Positions 1-8,167 of a DNA stretch of 64,000 nt are shown here, piece after piece; the first letter of the stretch is position 1; each line of letters starts with the position of its first letter. Under the pieces are notes generated by a model. It was not told where the DNA came from and ran no database searches. It was given only the letters and a program-made list of their open reading frames with translations. The translations under genes and the position numbers were made by a program. This stretch comes from Idiomarina loihiensis (GTDB lineage Bacteria > Pseudomonadota > Gammaproteobacteria > Enterobacterales > Alteromonadaceae), in contig NZ_CP074112.1 in NCBI RefSeq assembly GCF_024584785.1, forward strand, positions 186,001-250,000. The letters run 5' to 3'.

Positions 1-459
1 TCGCTTATCAGGTTCCTTGAGGGCAATCACTAGATCAAACTGCTGCTGTTCTTGGGCGAGTAATTCTTTGCTTAGCGCAGAGGTCACCGACAAGGTTACG
101 TGGGGATAAGATTGTGCAAATTGTCCTAATACCTGAGGCAATAACTTACTGGCAAACTCACTGGGAATACCAAGCCGTACCACGCCGGTCAGCGATGGCT
201 CAGCGATTTTAGCAAAGATTTGGTCGTTAATATTAAGCAGATGTTTAGCTTGCTCCCAGAGCTCACGACCGGCTTCGGTAAGATGAATGCGACCACCGCT
301 GCGCTGCAATAGCTGGCTACCAAGCAACTCTTCTAGTCGTTGCAATTGCAAACTAATGGCTGGCTGCGAGCGACTGAGCTGTTGCGCAGCGGCAGTGTAG
401 CTTTGCAACTCGTACACGCTGATAAAGGCGCGCAGAGCTTCTAACGATAAATGTTGCAT
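1..459 (-). CDS. LysR-family transcriptional regulator, C-terminus cut off by window edge
   Basis: The visible 153 residues begin MQHLSLEALRAF and hold a LysR winged helix-turn-helix (about residues 4-62, with SYTAAAQQLSRSQPAISLQ as helix-turn-helix) followed by the start of the substrate-binding domain (GVVRLGIPSEFASKLLP). The gene continues past the left edge. It is divergent from gcvT, so by the usual LysR arrangement it may control gcvTH as well as itself. It does not look like E. coli GcvA at the N-terminus, so I give no symbol. The effector is unknown. Confidence 0.88.
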   Translation of the reverse strand, partial: MQHLSLEALRAFISVYELQSYTAAAQQLSRSQPAISLQLQRLEELLGSQLLQRSGGRIHLTEAGRELWEQAKHLLNINDQIFAKIAEPSLTGVVRLGIPSEFASKLLPQVLGQFAQSYPHVTLSVTSALSKELLAQEQQQFDLVIALKEPDKR

Positions 460-485
460 GATGATCAGCTCGGCTGGTTGATGCG

Positions 486-527
486 TATTAATAAATAATA
501 TTAATAGCTAGTTTAACCATATTAATA
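486..527. promoter_or_regulatory. Three TATTAATA palindromes between divergent LysR and gcvT
   Basis: The 8-bp palindrome TATTAATA occurs at 486-493, 499-506 and 520-527 in an otherwise AT-rich stretch upstream of the gcvT promoter and just upstream of the LysR start. Repeated palindromes between a LysR gene and its divergent target suggest an operator. Because the region is AT-rich, chance is possible. Confidence 0.4.
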
Positions 528-556
528 TTTTAAATAAATGTATAAGTAATATTCAT

Positions 557-585
557 TTGTTGCCTTGCCCTTAGGGTCTTATAAT
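557..585 (+). promoter_or_regulatory. Sigma-70-type promoter for gcvT
   Basis: TTGTTG (557-562), a 17-bp spacer and TATAAT (580-585) lie about 50 bp before the gcvT start. The -10 matches the consensus perfectly and the spacing is ideal. No glycine-riboswitch-like structure is apparent between it and the start codon. Confidence 0.6.
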
Positions 586-634
586 TAGGGCCACAAATTT
601 TAAGAAGTAACTAACCCAACAGGATACTTTGGTC

Positions 635-1714
635 ATGGCTCAACGCACTCCTTTGTACGACGCACATGTGAAAGCAAATGCGAAAATGGTGGATTTTCAC
701 GGCTGGGATATGCCGCTTAACTACGGCTCGCAGATAGAAGAACACCAAGCTGTACGTAATGACTCTGGCGTTTTTGATGTATCGCACATGACGATTGTGG
801 ATGTTGCCGGTACCGAAGCAAAAGCTTTCTTACAGTACTTACTAGCCAACGATGTCGCTAAGCTAACCGTCTCAGGTAAAGCTTTATACAGCGGCATGTT
901 AAACCAAGCTGGTGGCGTGATTGACGACCTGATTGTGTATTACTTTACCGATGAGTCTTACCGTTTGGTGGTTAACTCTGCCACGCGTGAGCAAGACATG
1001 GCTTGGATTAACGCGGTAGCTGCAGACTTTCAAGTAACTATTACTGAACGTCCGGAGTTGGCCATGCTTGCGCTGCAAGGTCCAAAGGCGGAAGAAAAGC
1101 TAAAATTGGTGATGGGGGCTGACAAATTTACAGGTGTAGCCAGCATGAAGCCCTTTATGTCGTTGCAAGTAGGCGATTATTTTATTGCAACTACGGGCTA
1201 TACCGGCGAAAAAGGCTACGAAATTGCCTTACCAGCTGAGCAGGTGGTCGCACTTTGGGATGCGCTACTGAATGTTGGGGTACAGCCTTGTGGTTTAGGT
1301 GCTCGTGATACCTTGCGTTTAGAAGCCGGCATGAACTTATACGGCCAAGATATGGATGAAACCGTGACTCCGCTTGAATCCAATATGGGCTGGAGTGTGG
1401 CTTTTGAGCCAGCTGAACGCGATTTTATTGGTAGAGCAGCACTTACTGAACAAAAAGCACAAGGCCACGCCAAGTTGGTGGGCTTAGTGATGAAAGAGAA
1501 AGGCGTTCTGCGGCATGGCCAAAAAGTGATTGTAGGTGATAGCGAAGGCGTGATCACGTCAGGTACCTTCTCACCTACCTTAGGTTTCTCGATTGCATTG
1601 GCGCGAGTGCCAGCAACCGTGGGCGCTACCGCCGAAGTGGAAATTCGCAAAAAATTAGTTACAGTAAGCGTGGTTAAACCAAGCTTTGTTCGTAACGGTC
1701 AATCCGTACTTTAG
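635..1714 (+). CDS. gcvT: Aminomethyltransferase, glycine cleavage T protein
   Basis: GcvT takes the aminomethyl group from the lipoyl arm of GcvH, releases ammonia and gives 5,10-methylene-tetrahydrofolate. The 359-residue protein has the family hallmarks: an N-terminal [18 protein letters not shown] segment, the folate-site DVSHM motif, [11 protein letters not shown] and [18 protein letters not shown]. Length matches the family. I chose the ATG at 635 over an in-frame TTG at 629 because AGGA at 621-624 is 10 bp upstream. gcvH follows 31 bp later, so the two are almost certainly cotranscribed. Confidence 0.97.
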   Translation: MAQRTPLYDAHVKANAKMVDFHGWDMPLNYGSQIEEHQAVRNDSGVFDVSHMTIVDVAGTEAKAFLQYLLANDVAKLTVSGKALYSGMLNQAGGVIDDLIVYYFTDESYRLVVNSATREQDMAWINAVAADFQVTITERPELAMLALQGPKAEEKLKLVMGADKFTGVASMKPFMSLQVGDYFIATTGYTGEKGYEIALPAEQVVALWDALLNVGVQPCGLGARDTLRLEAGMNLYGQDMDETVTPLESNMGWSVAFEPAERDFIGRAALTEQKAQGHAKLVGLVMKEKGVLRHGQKVIVGDSEGVITSGTFSPTLGFSIALARVPATVGATAEVEIRKKLVTVSVVKPSFVRNGQSVL

Positions 1715-1745
1715 TCAGTTTTACAGAATCATCGAGGACACAATA

Positions 1746-2135
1746 ATGAGCAATATCCCAAAGGAATTAAAATACGCATCAACCCACGAGTGGGTTCGTA
1801 ACGAAGGCGATGGCATTTTCACGGTTGGTATTTCTGAGCACGCACAAGATTTGCTAGGCGACATGGTGTTTGTAGAACTACCTGAAGTTGGCGCCACTGT
1901 TGCAGCAGGCGATGATGTTGCCGTAGCTGAATCAGTAAAAGCGGCTTCAGATATCTATGCACCTATTGCTGGTGAAATTGTGGCGGTAAACGAAGAGCTA
2001 GAAGACGCTCCAGAAACTGTTAACAATGACCCGTACGGTGACGGCTGGTTATTCAAAATTAAAGCTGACGATGCCAGTGAAGTTGAAAGCTTGCTAGATG
2101 CAGAAGGTTATCAAGCAGTTATCGATGAAGAATAA
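1746..2135 (+). CDS. gcvH: Glycine cleavage system H protein (lipoyl carrier)
   Basis: GcvH shuttles the methylamine group between GcvP, GcvT and the L protein on a lipoyl-lysine arm. The 129 residues equal the E. coli length. The lipoylation site is Lys65 in AESVKAASD. The ATG at 1746 is preceded by GAGGA about 8 bp upstream. A longer reading frame starting at 1686 would overlap gcvT and lacks conservation. An intrinsic terminator follows directly, so gcvT-gcvH form a unit apart from gcvP. Confidence 0.97.
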   Translation: MSNIPKELKYASTHEWVRNEGDGIFTVGISEHAQDLLGDMVFVELPEVGATVAAGDDVAVAESVKAASDIYAPIAGEIVAVNEELEDAPETVNNDPYGDGWLFKIKADDASEVESLLDAEGYQAVIDEE

Positions 2136-2155
2136 GAAGAGATAAAATGCTCAAG

Positions 2156-2180
2156 CCCCGGTTGTTCGCACCGGGGTTTT
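2156..2180 (+). terminator. Intrinsic terminator after gcvH
   Basis: CCCCGGT and ACCGGGG form a GC-rich 7-bp stem with a short loop, followed by TTTT. It lies 20 bp after gcvH and splits the gcv cluster into gcvTH and gcvP units. Confidence 0.75.
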
Positions 2181-2213
2181 GCGTTTCTTATCTCTGTAGT
2201 AACGCGCAATTTA

Positions 2214-2254
2214 CCTGTAATCGCGTAATTAACCCGTAATTAAACCCGTAACTA
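2214..2254 (+). promoter_or_regulatory. Phased GTAAT direct repeats before gcvP
   Basis: GTAA(T/C) recurs at 2217, 2225, 2236 and 2248, and the last three copies share a longer (C)CGTAA core about 11-12 bp apart, close to one helical turn. The array ends just before the gcvP ribosome binding site. It could be a same-face protein binding site. Function is inferred only from the arrangement. Confidence 0.3.
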
Positions 2255-2269
2255 GGGGATTTGAAGTAA

Positions 2270-5155
2270 ATGACTACGACCACGCTGAAGCAGTTAGAAA
2301 ATCATGGTGAATTTATTGCCCGCCACATTGGCCCTAGCGCTGATGAAACTCAGGCTATGTTGGCTGAGTTAGGGGTGAGCTCATTGGCTGAATTAACCAC
2401 AGACACAGTACCTGGTGCGATTCGACGCGAGCCGTTTTTGTCGATTGGTGAGCCCATGACAGAACGCGATGCGTTGGCCAAGTTGAAAGCCATCGCCAGC
2501 AAAAACAAGGTCTTTAAGTCATTTATCGGTATGGGTTATTACGATACTCTAGTTCCGAACGTGATTTTGCGTAACGTGCTAGAAAATCCAGGTTGGTATA
2601 CCGCTTATACTCCGTATCAGCCAGAAATCGCGCAAGGCCGCTTAGAAGCTATTCTTAACTTCCAACAAATGACCATCGATTTAACGGGCCTAGAGCTAGC
2701 TAGTGCGTCTTTGTTAGATGAAGCGACTGCAGCTGCAGAAGCTATGGCGATGGCTAAGCGCGTCAGCAAAAGCAAATCAAATGCATTCTACGTAGCAGAT
2801 AACGTCTACCCGCAAACCATCGATGTCGTCAAAACACGAGCAGAAATGTTTGGCTTTGATGTGATTGTTGGGCCAGCTCGTGAAGCCGATAACCACGATG
2901 TGTTTGGTGCTTTGTTACAGTACCCCGATCGCAACGGCGAAATTCATAACATCGAAAAACTAATTGCTGACATTCAAGCCAACAAGGGTGTGGTTGCCGT
3001 TGCCGCCGACATCATGAGCTTAGTGTTGCTGAAATCACCCGGAGAGATGGGTGCAGACATGGTGTTAGGTTCAGCCCAGCGCTTTGGTGTACCTATGGGT
3101 TACGGTGGCCCACACGCCGCATTTTTTGCAACCCGTGACAAATACAAACGGTCGTTGCCAGGTCGTATTATTGGCGTCTCAAAAGACAGCCGCGATAACC
3201 AAGCATTACGTATGGCGATGCAAACGCGCGAGCAGCATATTCGCCGCGAAAAAGCCAACTCAAACATCTGTACTGCACAGGTATTGTTAGCCAACATGGC
3301 TTCGTTTTATGCTGTGTACCATGGCCCGCAAGGCTTGAAAACTATTGCTGCACGCATTAACCGGTTAACCGATATTGTGGCTCTTGGCTTACAAGAAAAA
3401 GGCGTGAAACTGGTCAATAGCCACTGGTTTGATACCTTAACCTTCAAACTAGAAGGCGACGTCAGTAGCGTGATAGCACGTGCTGAGCAAGCCCAAATAA
3501 ACCTACGTGTTGATGGTAATGGCCAGTTTGGGGTAAGCCTTGATGAAGCTAAATCACGTCACGATGTTGATGTGCTGTTTATGGTGCTCTTTGGTGCCGA
3601 CCACGGCCTAGAAATCGAAGTGTTAGACTCACGAGTTGCTTCTGGTGAAGTCGAATCTATCCCAGCTGCACTGCGCCGTGAAAGTGAGATTTTAACTCAC
3701 CCAGTATTTAACAGTTATCATTCTGAAACTGAAATGCTGCGTTATATCAAGCAGTTAGAAAACAAAGATTTGTCATTAAACCACAGCATGATCTCGTTAG
3801 GCTCGTGCACCATGAAGCTGAACGCCACCGCAGAGATGATTCCAGTCACTTGGCCAGAGTTTGGCCAGCTGCACCCGTTCTGCCCAGTAGAGCAAGCACA
3901 AGGTTACGCTGAATTACTAAGTACCTTATCAGGCTGGTTAGTGGACATTACCGGCTATGATGTGATGTCAATGCAGCCTAACTCAGGCGCACAAGGCGAA
4001 TACGCCGGCTTGTTAGCGATTCAAAAATATCACCACAGCCGTGGCGACGTGCACCGTAACATTTGCTTAATCCCTAGCTCAGCGCATGGTACTAACCCAG
4101 CCTCAGCACAGATGATGAGCATGCAAGTGGTGGTGGTAGATTGCGACAAGAACGGTAACGTAGATATTAACGACCTGAAAGCTAAAGCAGCTGAAGCCGG
4201 TGATAACCTGTCTTGCATCATGATCACCTACCCATCTACCCATGGTGTGTATGAAGAAGGTATCAAAGATATTTGTGAAATCGTGCACGCTCACGGTGGT
4301 CAAGTGTACCTAGACGGTGCCAACATGAACGCCCAAGTAGGGGTAACCTCACCAGGCTACATCGGTGCCGACGTATCGCACCTGAACCTGCACAAAACCT
4401 TCTGTATTCCACACGGTGGTGGTGGTCCTGGTATGGGCCCGATTGGTGTTAAACAGCACTTAGCACCTTTCTTGCCTAACCACAGCGTGATTAAAATTGA
4501 CGATACCGCGGCCGATAACGGTGCCGTATCTGCTGCGCCTTATGGTAGCGCCAGCATTTTACCTATCTCGTGGATGTACATTGTGATGATGGGCTCGCGT
4601 GGCCTGCGCGAAGCTACCGAAGTAGCCATCTTAAATGCCAACTACATGGCGAAGCAGTTGAGCAAGCACTACCCAATCTTGTACAAAGGCCGCAACGACC
4701 GTGTTGCGCACGAGTGCATCATTGATTTGCGCCCACTCAAAGATAGCTGTGGCATTACCGAAATGGACGTAGCAAAACGCTTGCAAGACTACGGCTTCCA
4801 CAGCCCAACCATGAGCTTCCCAGTAGCCGGAACCTTAATGGTTGAGCCAACGGAATCTGAATCTAAGGCAGAGCTAGACCGCTTTATTGAAGCCATGATC
4901 AGCATTCGTGAAGAAGCCAACCGTGTTGAGCAAGGTGAGTGGCCAGCAGATAACAACCCGCTGCATAACGCACCTCATACGCTAGCCGACATCGTTGACG
5001 CGAACTGGGACCGTCCATACAGTCGCGAACAAGCCGCTTACCCTGTAAGCGCGGTGAAGGTAAACAAGTTCTGGCCAAGCGTGAACCGTATCGATGACGT
5101 GTACGGTGACCGCAACTTGATGTGTAGCTGCCCGGCGGTGGATAGCTATCGGTAA
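2270..5155 (+). CDS. gcvP: Glycine dehydrogenase (decarboxylating), P protein
   Basis: GcvP is the PLP-dependent decarboxylase that starts glycine cleavage, loading methylamine on GcvH. At 961 residues it is the fused form (N- and C-halves in one chain) typical of gammaproteobacteria. The PLP Lys is Lys709 in [18 protein letters not shown], followed by the glycine-rich loop. The ATG at 2270 has AGGGGAT about 10 bp upstream. It sits 134 bp after gcvH behind a terminator, so it probably has its own promoter. A strong hairpin follows the stop codon. Confidence 0.98.
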   Translation: MTTTTLKQLENHGEFIARHIGPSADETQAMLAELGVSSLAELTTDTVPGAIRREPFLSIGEPMTERDALAKLKAIASKNKVFKSFIGMGYYDTLVPNVILRNVLENPGWYTAYTPYQPEIAQGRLEAILNFQQMTIDLTGLELASASLLDEATAAAEAMAMAKRVSKSKSNAFYVADNVYPQTIDVVKTRAEMFGFDVIVGPAREADNHDVFGALLQYPDRNGEIHNIEKLIADIQANKGVVAVAADIMSLVLLKSPGEMGADMVLGSAQRFGVPMGYGGPHAAFFATRDKYKRSLPGRIIGVSKDSRDNQALRMAMQTREQHIRREKANSNICTAQVLLANMASFYAVYHGPQGLKTIAARINRLTDIVALGLQEKGVKLVNSHWFDTLTFKLEGDVSSVIARAEQAQINLRVDGNGQFGVSLDEAKSRHDVDVLFMVLFGADHGLEIEVLDSRVASGEVESIPAALRRESEILTHPVFNSYHSETEMLRYIKQLENKDLSLNHSMISLGSCTMKLNATAEMIPVTWPEFGQLHPFCPVEQAQGYAELLSTLSGWLVDITGYDVMSMQPNSGAQGEYAGLLAIQKYHHSRGDVHRNICLIPSSAHGTNPASAQMMSMQVVVVDCDKNGNVDINDLKAKAAEAGDNLSCIMITYPSTHGVYEEGIKDICEIVHAHGGQVYLDGANMNAQVGVTSPGYIGADVSHLNLHKTFCIPHGGGGPGMGPIGVKQHLAPFLPNHSVIKIDDTAADNGAVSAAPYGSASILPISWMYIVMMGSRGLREATEVAILNANYMAKQLSKHYPILYKGRNDRVAHECIIDLRPLKDSCGITEMDVAKRLQDYGFHSPTMSFPVAGTLMVEPTESESKAELDRFIEAMISIREEANRVEQGEWPADNNPLHNAPHTLADIVDANWDRPYSREQAAYPVSAVKVNKFWPSVNRIDDVYGDRNLMCSCPAVDSYR

Positions 5156-5174
5156 TTGGTGTTGATGGGATGAG

Positions 5175-5203
5175 AAAGGCGAGCTTTTTAGCTCGCCTTT
5201 TTT
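5175..5203. terminator. Terminator after gcvP, possibly bidirectional
   Basis: AAAGGCGAGCT pairs perfectly with AGCTCGCCTTT around a TTT loop, with a T tract on the plus side and an A-rich side that gives a U tract on the minus strand. It can serve gcvP and the convergent deacetylase gene. Confidence 0.8.
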
Positions 5204-5300
5204 GTGGCCAATAAAGTCGTATTTTTTAAAATGTCACTTTCCGTGGTGGATTATTGAATCCTTAGATCAACAAGCAGCCCTTATCGGCGTCACGTTGTCT

Positions 5301-6224
5301 TCACTGCATTCCCTTCAAAAAAGCGACCACGCTGCGGCCGAGCGAGCTGTGTTCATAACCACCTTCAAGCATGGCCACGATGCGGCCCTCACAATGCTGT
5401 TCGGCGAGTTTTTTAAGCTCGGCGGCCATCCAGTGGTAATCGATTTCCGTGAGCTTAAATTGTGCCATGTCGTCTTCTAAGTGCCCATCAAATCCAGCTG
5501 AAACTAAGATCAGTTGGGGCGCGAAAGCATCAATGGCTGGCAACCAGCGATCGCGCACGGCGGCCTGCCACGTAGGGCCATCACAGCCCGCTGGTAATGG
5601 AATGTTGATCACTTCGTGGCTGATGGTTTGGGTACCGGTGTTGGGGAAGAGCGGATGTTGAAAAGAGCTGCAAAATAACACGCGTTCGTCATTCAAGAAG
5701 ATATCTTCGGTACCATTGCCGTGATGCACATCAAAATCGACAATGGCCACGCGTTCTAAGCCGTATTGCTGCATGGCGTATGCGGCGGCAACAGCGATGT
5801 TGTTGAAAATACAAAAGCCCATTGCGGCGTCCCAACTGGCATGATGGCCTGGGGGGCGAATGGCACAAAAGGTGCGTCTATTGTCGGCGGTCATCACCTC
5901 GTCTACAGCACAAATGCCGCTACCGGCTGCGTACAGGGCAGCGCGTAAGGTACCGGCTGTCATCATGGTGTCGGGATCTAACCAAATGTGTTCACCGGGC
6001 TCGGTTGGAGCGCGCTCAAATACGTCATTAATGTAATTGGCTGAATGCACGCGATAGAGGTCTTCCTTGGTGGCTGGTTTGGCGTCTTTTTGAGTGAGCG
6101 CAAATTCCATCCCCGACCGAATGATCTGATCGTTAATGGCGGCAATTCTGGCTGGCTCTTCTGGATGCACTTCAGAAACCCGATGCAGACTGCAATAATT
6201 GTGGCTAAAAACCGTGATCGACAT
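5301..6224 (-). CDS. Histone deacetylase-family (AcuC/class II-like) deacetylase
   Basis: This is a zinc-dependent deacetylase of the arginase/HDAC fold, about 307 residues. Visible motifs in order are IRPPGHHA (catalytic His pair), FCIFNNIAVAA, VAIVDFDVHHGNGTEDIF (zinc Asp and His), LVSAGFDGH (zinc Asp) and LEGGY. The substrate could be acetyl-lysine proteins, acetylated polyamines or small amides; sequence alone does not decide. The ATG at 6224 lies one base after the stop of the upstream acetyl-CoA hydrolase/GNAT gene; a GTG at 6233 would overlap it. The tight junction implies translational coupling and a joint role in acetyl metabolism. Confidence 0.9.
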   Translation of the reverse strand: MSITVFSHNYCSLHRVSEVHPEEPARIAAINDQIIRSGMEFALTQKDAKPATKEDLYRVHSANYINDVFERAPTEPGEHIWLDPDTMMTAGTLRAALYAAGSGICAVDEVMTADNRRTFCAIRPPGHHASWDAAMGFCIFNNIAVAAAYAMQQYGLERVAIVDFDVHHGNGTEDIFLNDERVLFCSSFQHPLFPNTGTQTISHEVINIPLPAGCDGPTWQAAVRDRWLPAIDAFAPQLILVSAGFDGHLEDDMAQFKLTEIDYHWMAAELKKLAEQHCEGRIVAMLEGGYEHSSLGRSVVAFLKGMQ

Positions 6225-6225
6225 A

Positions 6226-8106
6226 CTAAGCACTACCTAAATCTAATTGTAAATAAACTTCACCTGGTTCTTCGGAGGGCTTGCGCACAAACCCTGCTTT
6301 TTCAAACACGGCTAACATTTTGCCATTTTCGGCTCGTACGTAAGCTAACATGCGCTCGAGCCCGCGCTGTTTGGCTATGTACTTCATTTCACTTAATAAT
6401 CTGCTGGCCATGCCCTTACCGTGTTGGTTCTCACGGGTTACAAAGGCCACCTCGCAGCTTTTTTCATCATGCAGTAAATAGTATCTGCCAACCGCCTGAA
6501 TTTGTGCCATTGAGCCTTTTTGCCTGACGATACAAAGAGCTAAGTCGCGAGATTGATCGACGCTCACCAAGGTACAGGATTTTTCCCGGCTCATTTGCGT
6601 GGGCACCGTGTTGTAGCGCATCTGTAAGGTTTCTTTGGTATGCGAATAAAAAAACTCTTGTAAGCGGCGTTCATCACTGGGGTTGAGTGGTCGTAAATCA
6701 AAAAACTCGCCATTAATGGCAATTTCTTTAAAGCCTACGGCACCTAATTCAGGTACTTCTACCGAGTGCAGCACCTGGTAATGAGGCACCCAGTAGTGTT
6801 TACGAATGTCTTCTAATAGCTGTTGGCGGAACTTCGGATGCGCCACGCGGATGAGTTCTAGGGCGCGTTCGCGAATGCTTTTACCGCGCAGTGAGGCTAC
6901 GCCAAATTCGGTAACCACATAGTGTACATGAGCACGTGAGGTGGCCACGCCGGCACCTTGCGAAATATGCGGTACAATGCGCGACACGGTGCCGTTCTTA
7001 GCGGTTGAGGGTAGGGCAATGATGGGTTTACCGCCGGCACTCATGGTAGCGCCGCGGGTAAAATCAACATGTCCGCCAATGCCGCTATAAAAATGATGGC
7101 CAATTGAGTCTGAAACCACTTGCCCGGTGAGGTCCACCTCGATGGCGCTATTGATGGCCACCATTTTATCGTTGCGGGCAATATTGGCGGGCGAGTTCAC
7201 GTACTCAGATGGATAGAATCCGATATGTGGGTTGTTATTCACAAAATCGTACAGTTGTTTACTACCAATGCAGAAACTAGTCACGGCTTTATGTTGGTGA
7301 TAGGTTTTCTTGCGATTGTTGATCACGCCACTTAGCATCAACTCCATAATACCGTCAGTAATAAGCTCGCTATGCACGCCAAGGTCTTTGTGATTCACCA
7401 GATACCGTAAAACGGCGTCGCAGATTTTGCCAAAGCCAATTTGTAAGGTGGCGCCATCTTCTACCAGTAAGGATACGTACTGGCCAATCCTCTCGGTTAC
7501 AGCATCTAAAGCGGGCGCTTTGATTTCAGGTAAATCTTGCTCGGCCTCAAAAAAGGCATCAATTTGCCCTTTGTGAATAAAAGCTTGGCCAAAAGTGACG
7601 GGCATTTTGGGGTTCACTTGGGCAATCACTTTTTTGGCTGATTTTAAAGCGGAAGAAACAATGTCTACGGATACCCCAAGGCTATGATAGCCGTACTGAT
7701 CCGGTGGGCTGACCATAATTAAGGCGGCATCGAGCGGTAAAATATCATCACTAAAGAGCGACGGGATATCCGACATAAAGGCTGGAGTATAGTCGGCACG
7801 GCCTTCGGCTACTGCTTGACGAACTTTTTCACCACCGATGAACAGGGTATTCACCTTAAAGGTTTGCGAGAACTCAGGATTCACCCAATGGTTATCGCCG
7901 AGTGCGTAAATCTGTACGATTTCGATATCATGCAGATGTTGGCTTTGGTCGGCGAGGTGGTGCATCAAAGCATGTGGCACGGCAGCATGGGTACCAATAA
8001 AAATGCGGTCGCCTGATTTCAGCAACTGGTTCCATTTCACGGGTTTACCATCAACCAACAGGTGTCGATTGAGTGGCGGGGTAACGTTGGTATCGATAGT
8101 GTGCAT
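6226..8106 (-). CDS. Acetyl-CoA hydrolase/transferase with C-terminal GNAT acetyltransferase domain
   Basis: Residues 1 to about 430 match the acetyl-CoA hydrolase/CoA-transferase family (IGFGKICDAVLRYL, GGHVDFTRGA, GKPIIALPST, FGVASLRGKSIRERA). From about residue 470 a GNAT fold follows, with acetyl-CoA-binding VTRENQHGKGMASRLL and a terminal AENGKMLAVFEKAGF. The first half would move CoA between acetate and other acyl groups or hydrolyse acetyl-CoA; the second would acetylate an amine, perhaps a protein lysine. The ATG has AGAAGGAG 8 bp upstream. It is followed at once by a deacetylase gene. The target of the GNAT domain is unknown. Confidence 0.88.
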   Translation of the reverse strand: MHTIDTNVTPPLNRHLLVDGKPVKWNQLLKSGDRIFIGTHAAVPHALMHHLADQSQHLHDIEIVQIYALGDNHWVNPEFSQTFKVNTLFIGGEKVRQAVAEGRADYTPAFMSDIPSLFSDDILPLDAALIMVSPPDQYGYHSLGVSVDIVSSALKSAKKVIAQVNPKMPVTFGQAFIHKGQIDAFFEAEQDLPEIKAPALDAVTERIGQYVSLLVEDGATLQIGFGKICDAVLRYLVNHKDLGVHSELITDGIMELMLSGVINNRKKTYHQHKAVTSFCIGSKQLYDFVNNNPHIGFYPSEYVNSPANIARNDKMVAINSAIEVDLTGQVVSDSIGHHFYSGIGGHVDFTRGATMSAGGKPIIALPSTAKNGTVSRIVPHISQGAGVATSRAHVHYVVTEFGVASLRGKSIRERALELIRVAHPKFRQQLLEDIRKHYWVPHYQVLHSVEVPELGAVGFKEIAINGEFFDLRPLNPSDERRLQEFFYSHTKETLQMRYNTVPTQMSREKSCTLVSVDQSRDLALCIVRQKGSMAQIQAVGRYYLLHDEKSCEVAFVTRENQHGKGMASRLLSEMKYIAKQRGLERMLAYVRAENGKMLAVFEKAGFVRKPSEEPGEVYLQLDLGSA

Positions 8107-8167
8107 CTGCGACTCCTTCTGCAGCTATGCTGGCAAAGTAACTCACACAAGGCTATGCGCTTTTAGT

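Noticed and set aside
460..634. Glycine riboswitch before gcvT
   Set aside because: The leader is AT-rich and short after the promoter; no tandem aptamer-like helices are visible.
1216..1650. 144-codon open frame antisense to gcvT
   Set aside because: It lies wholly within a strongly conserved gene and resembles no protein family.
6045..6527. 160-codon plus-strand frame over the deacetylase and GNAT genes
   Set aside because: Antisense to both recognised genes, no ribosome binding site, no family pattern.
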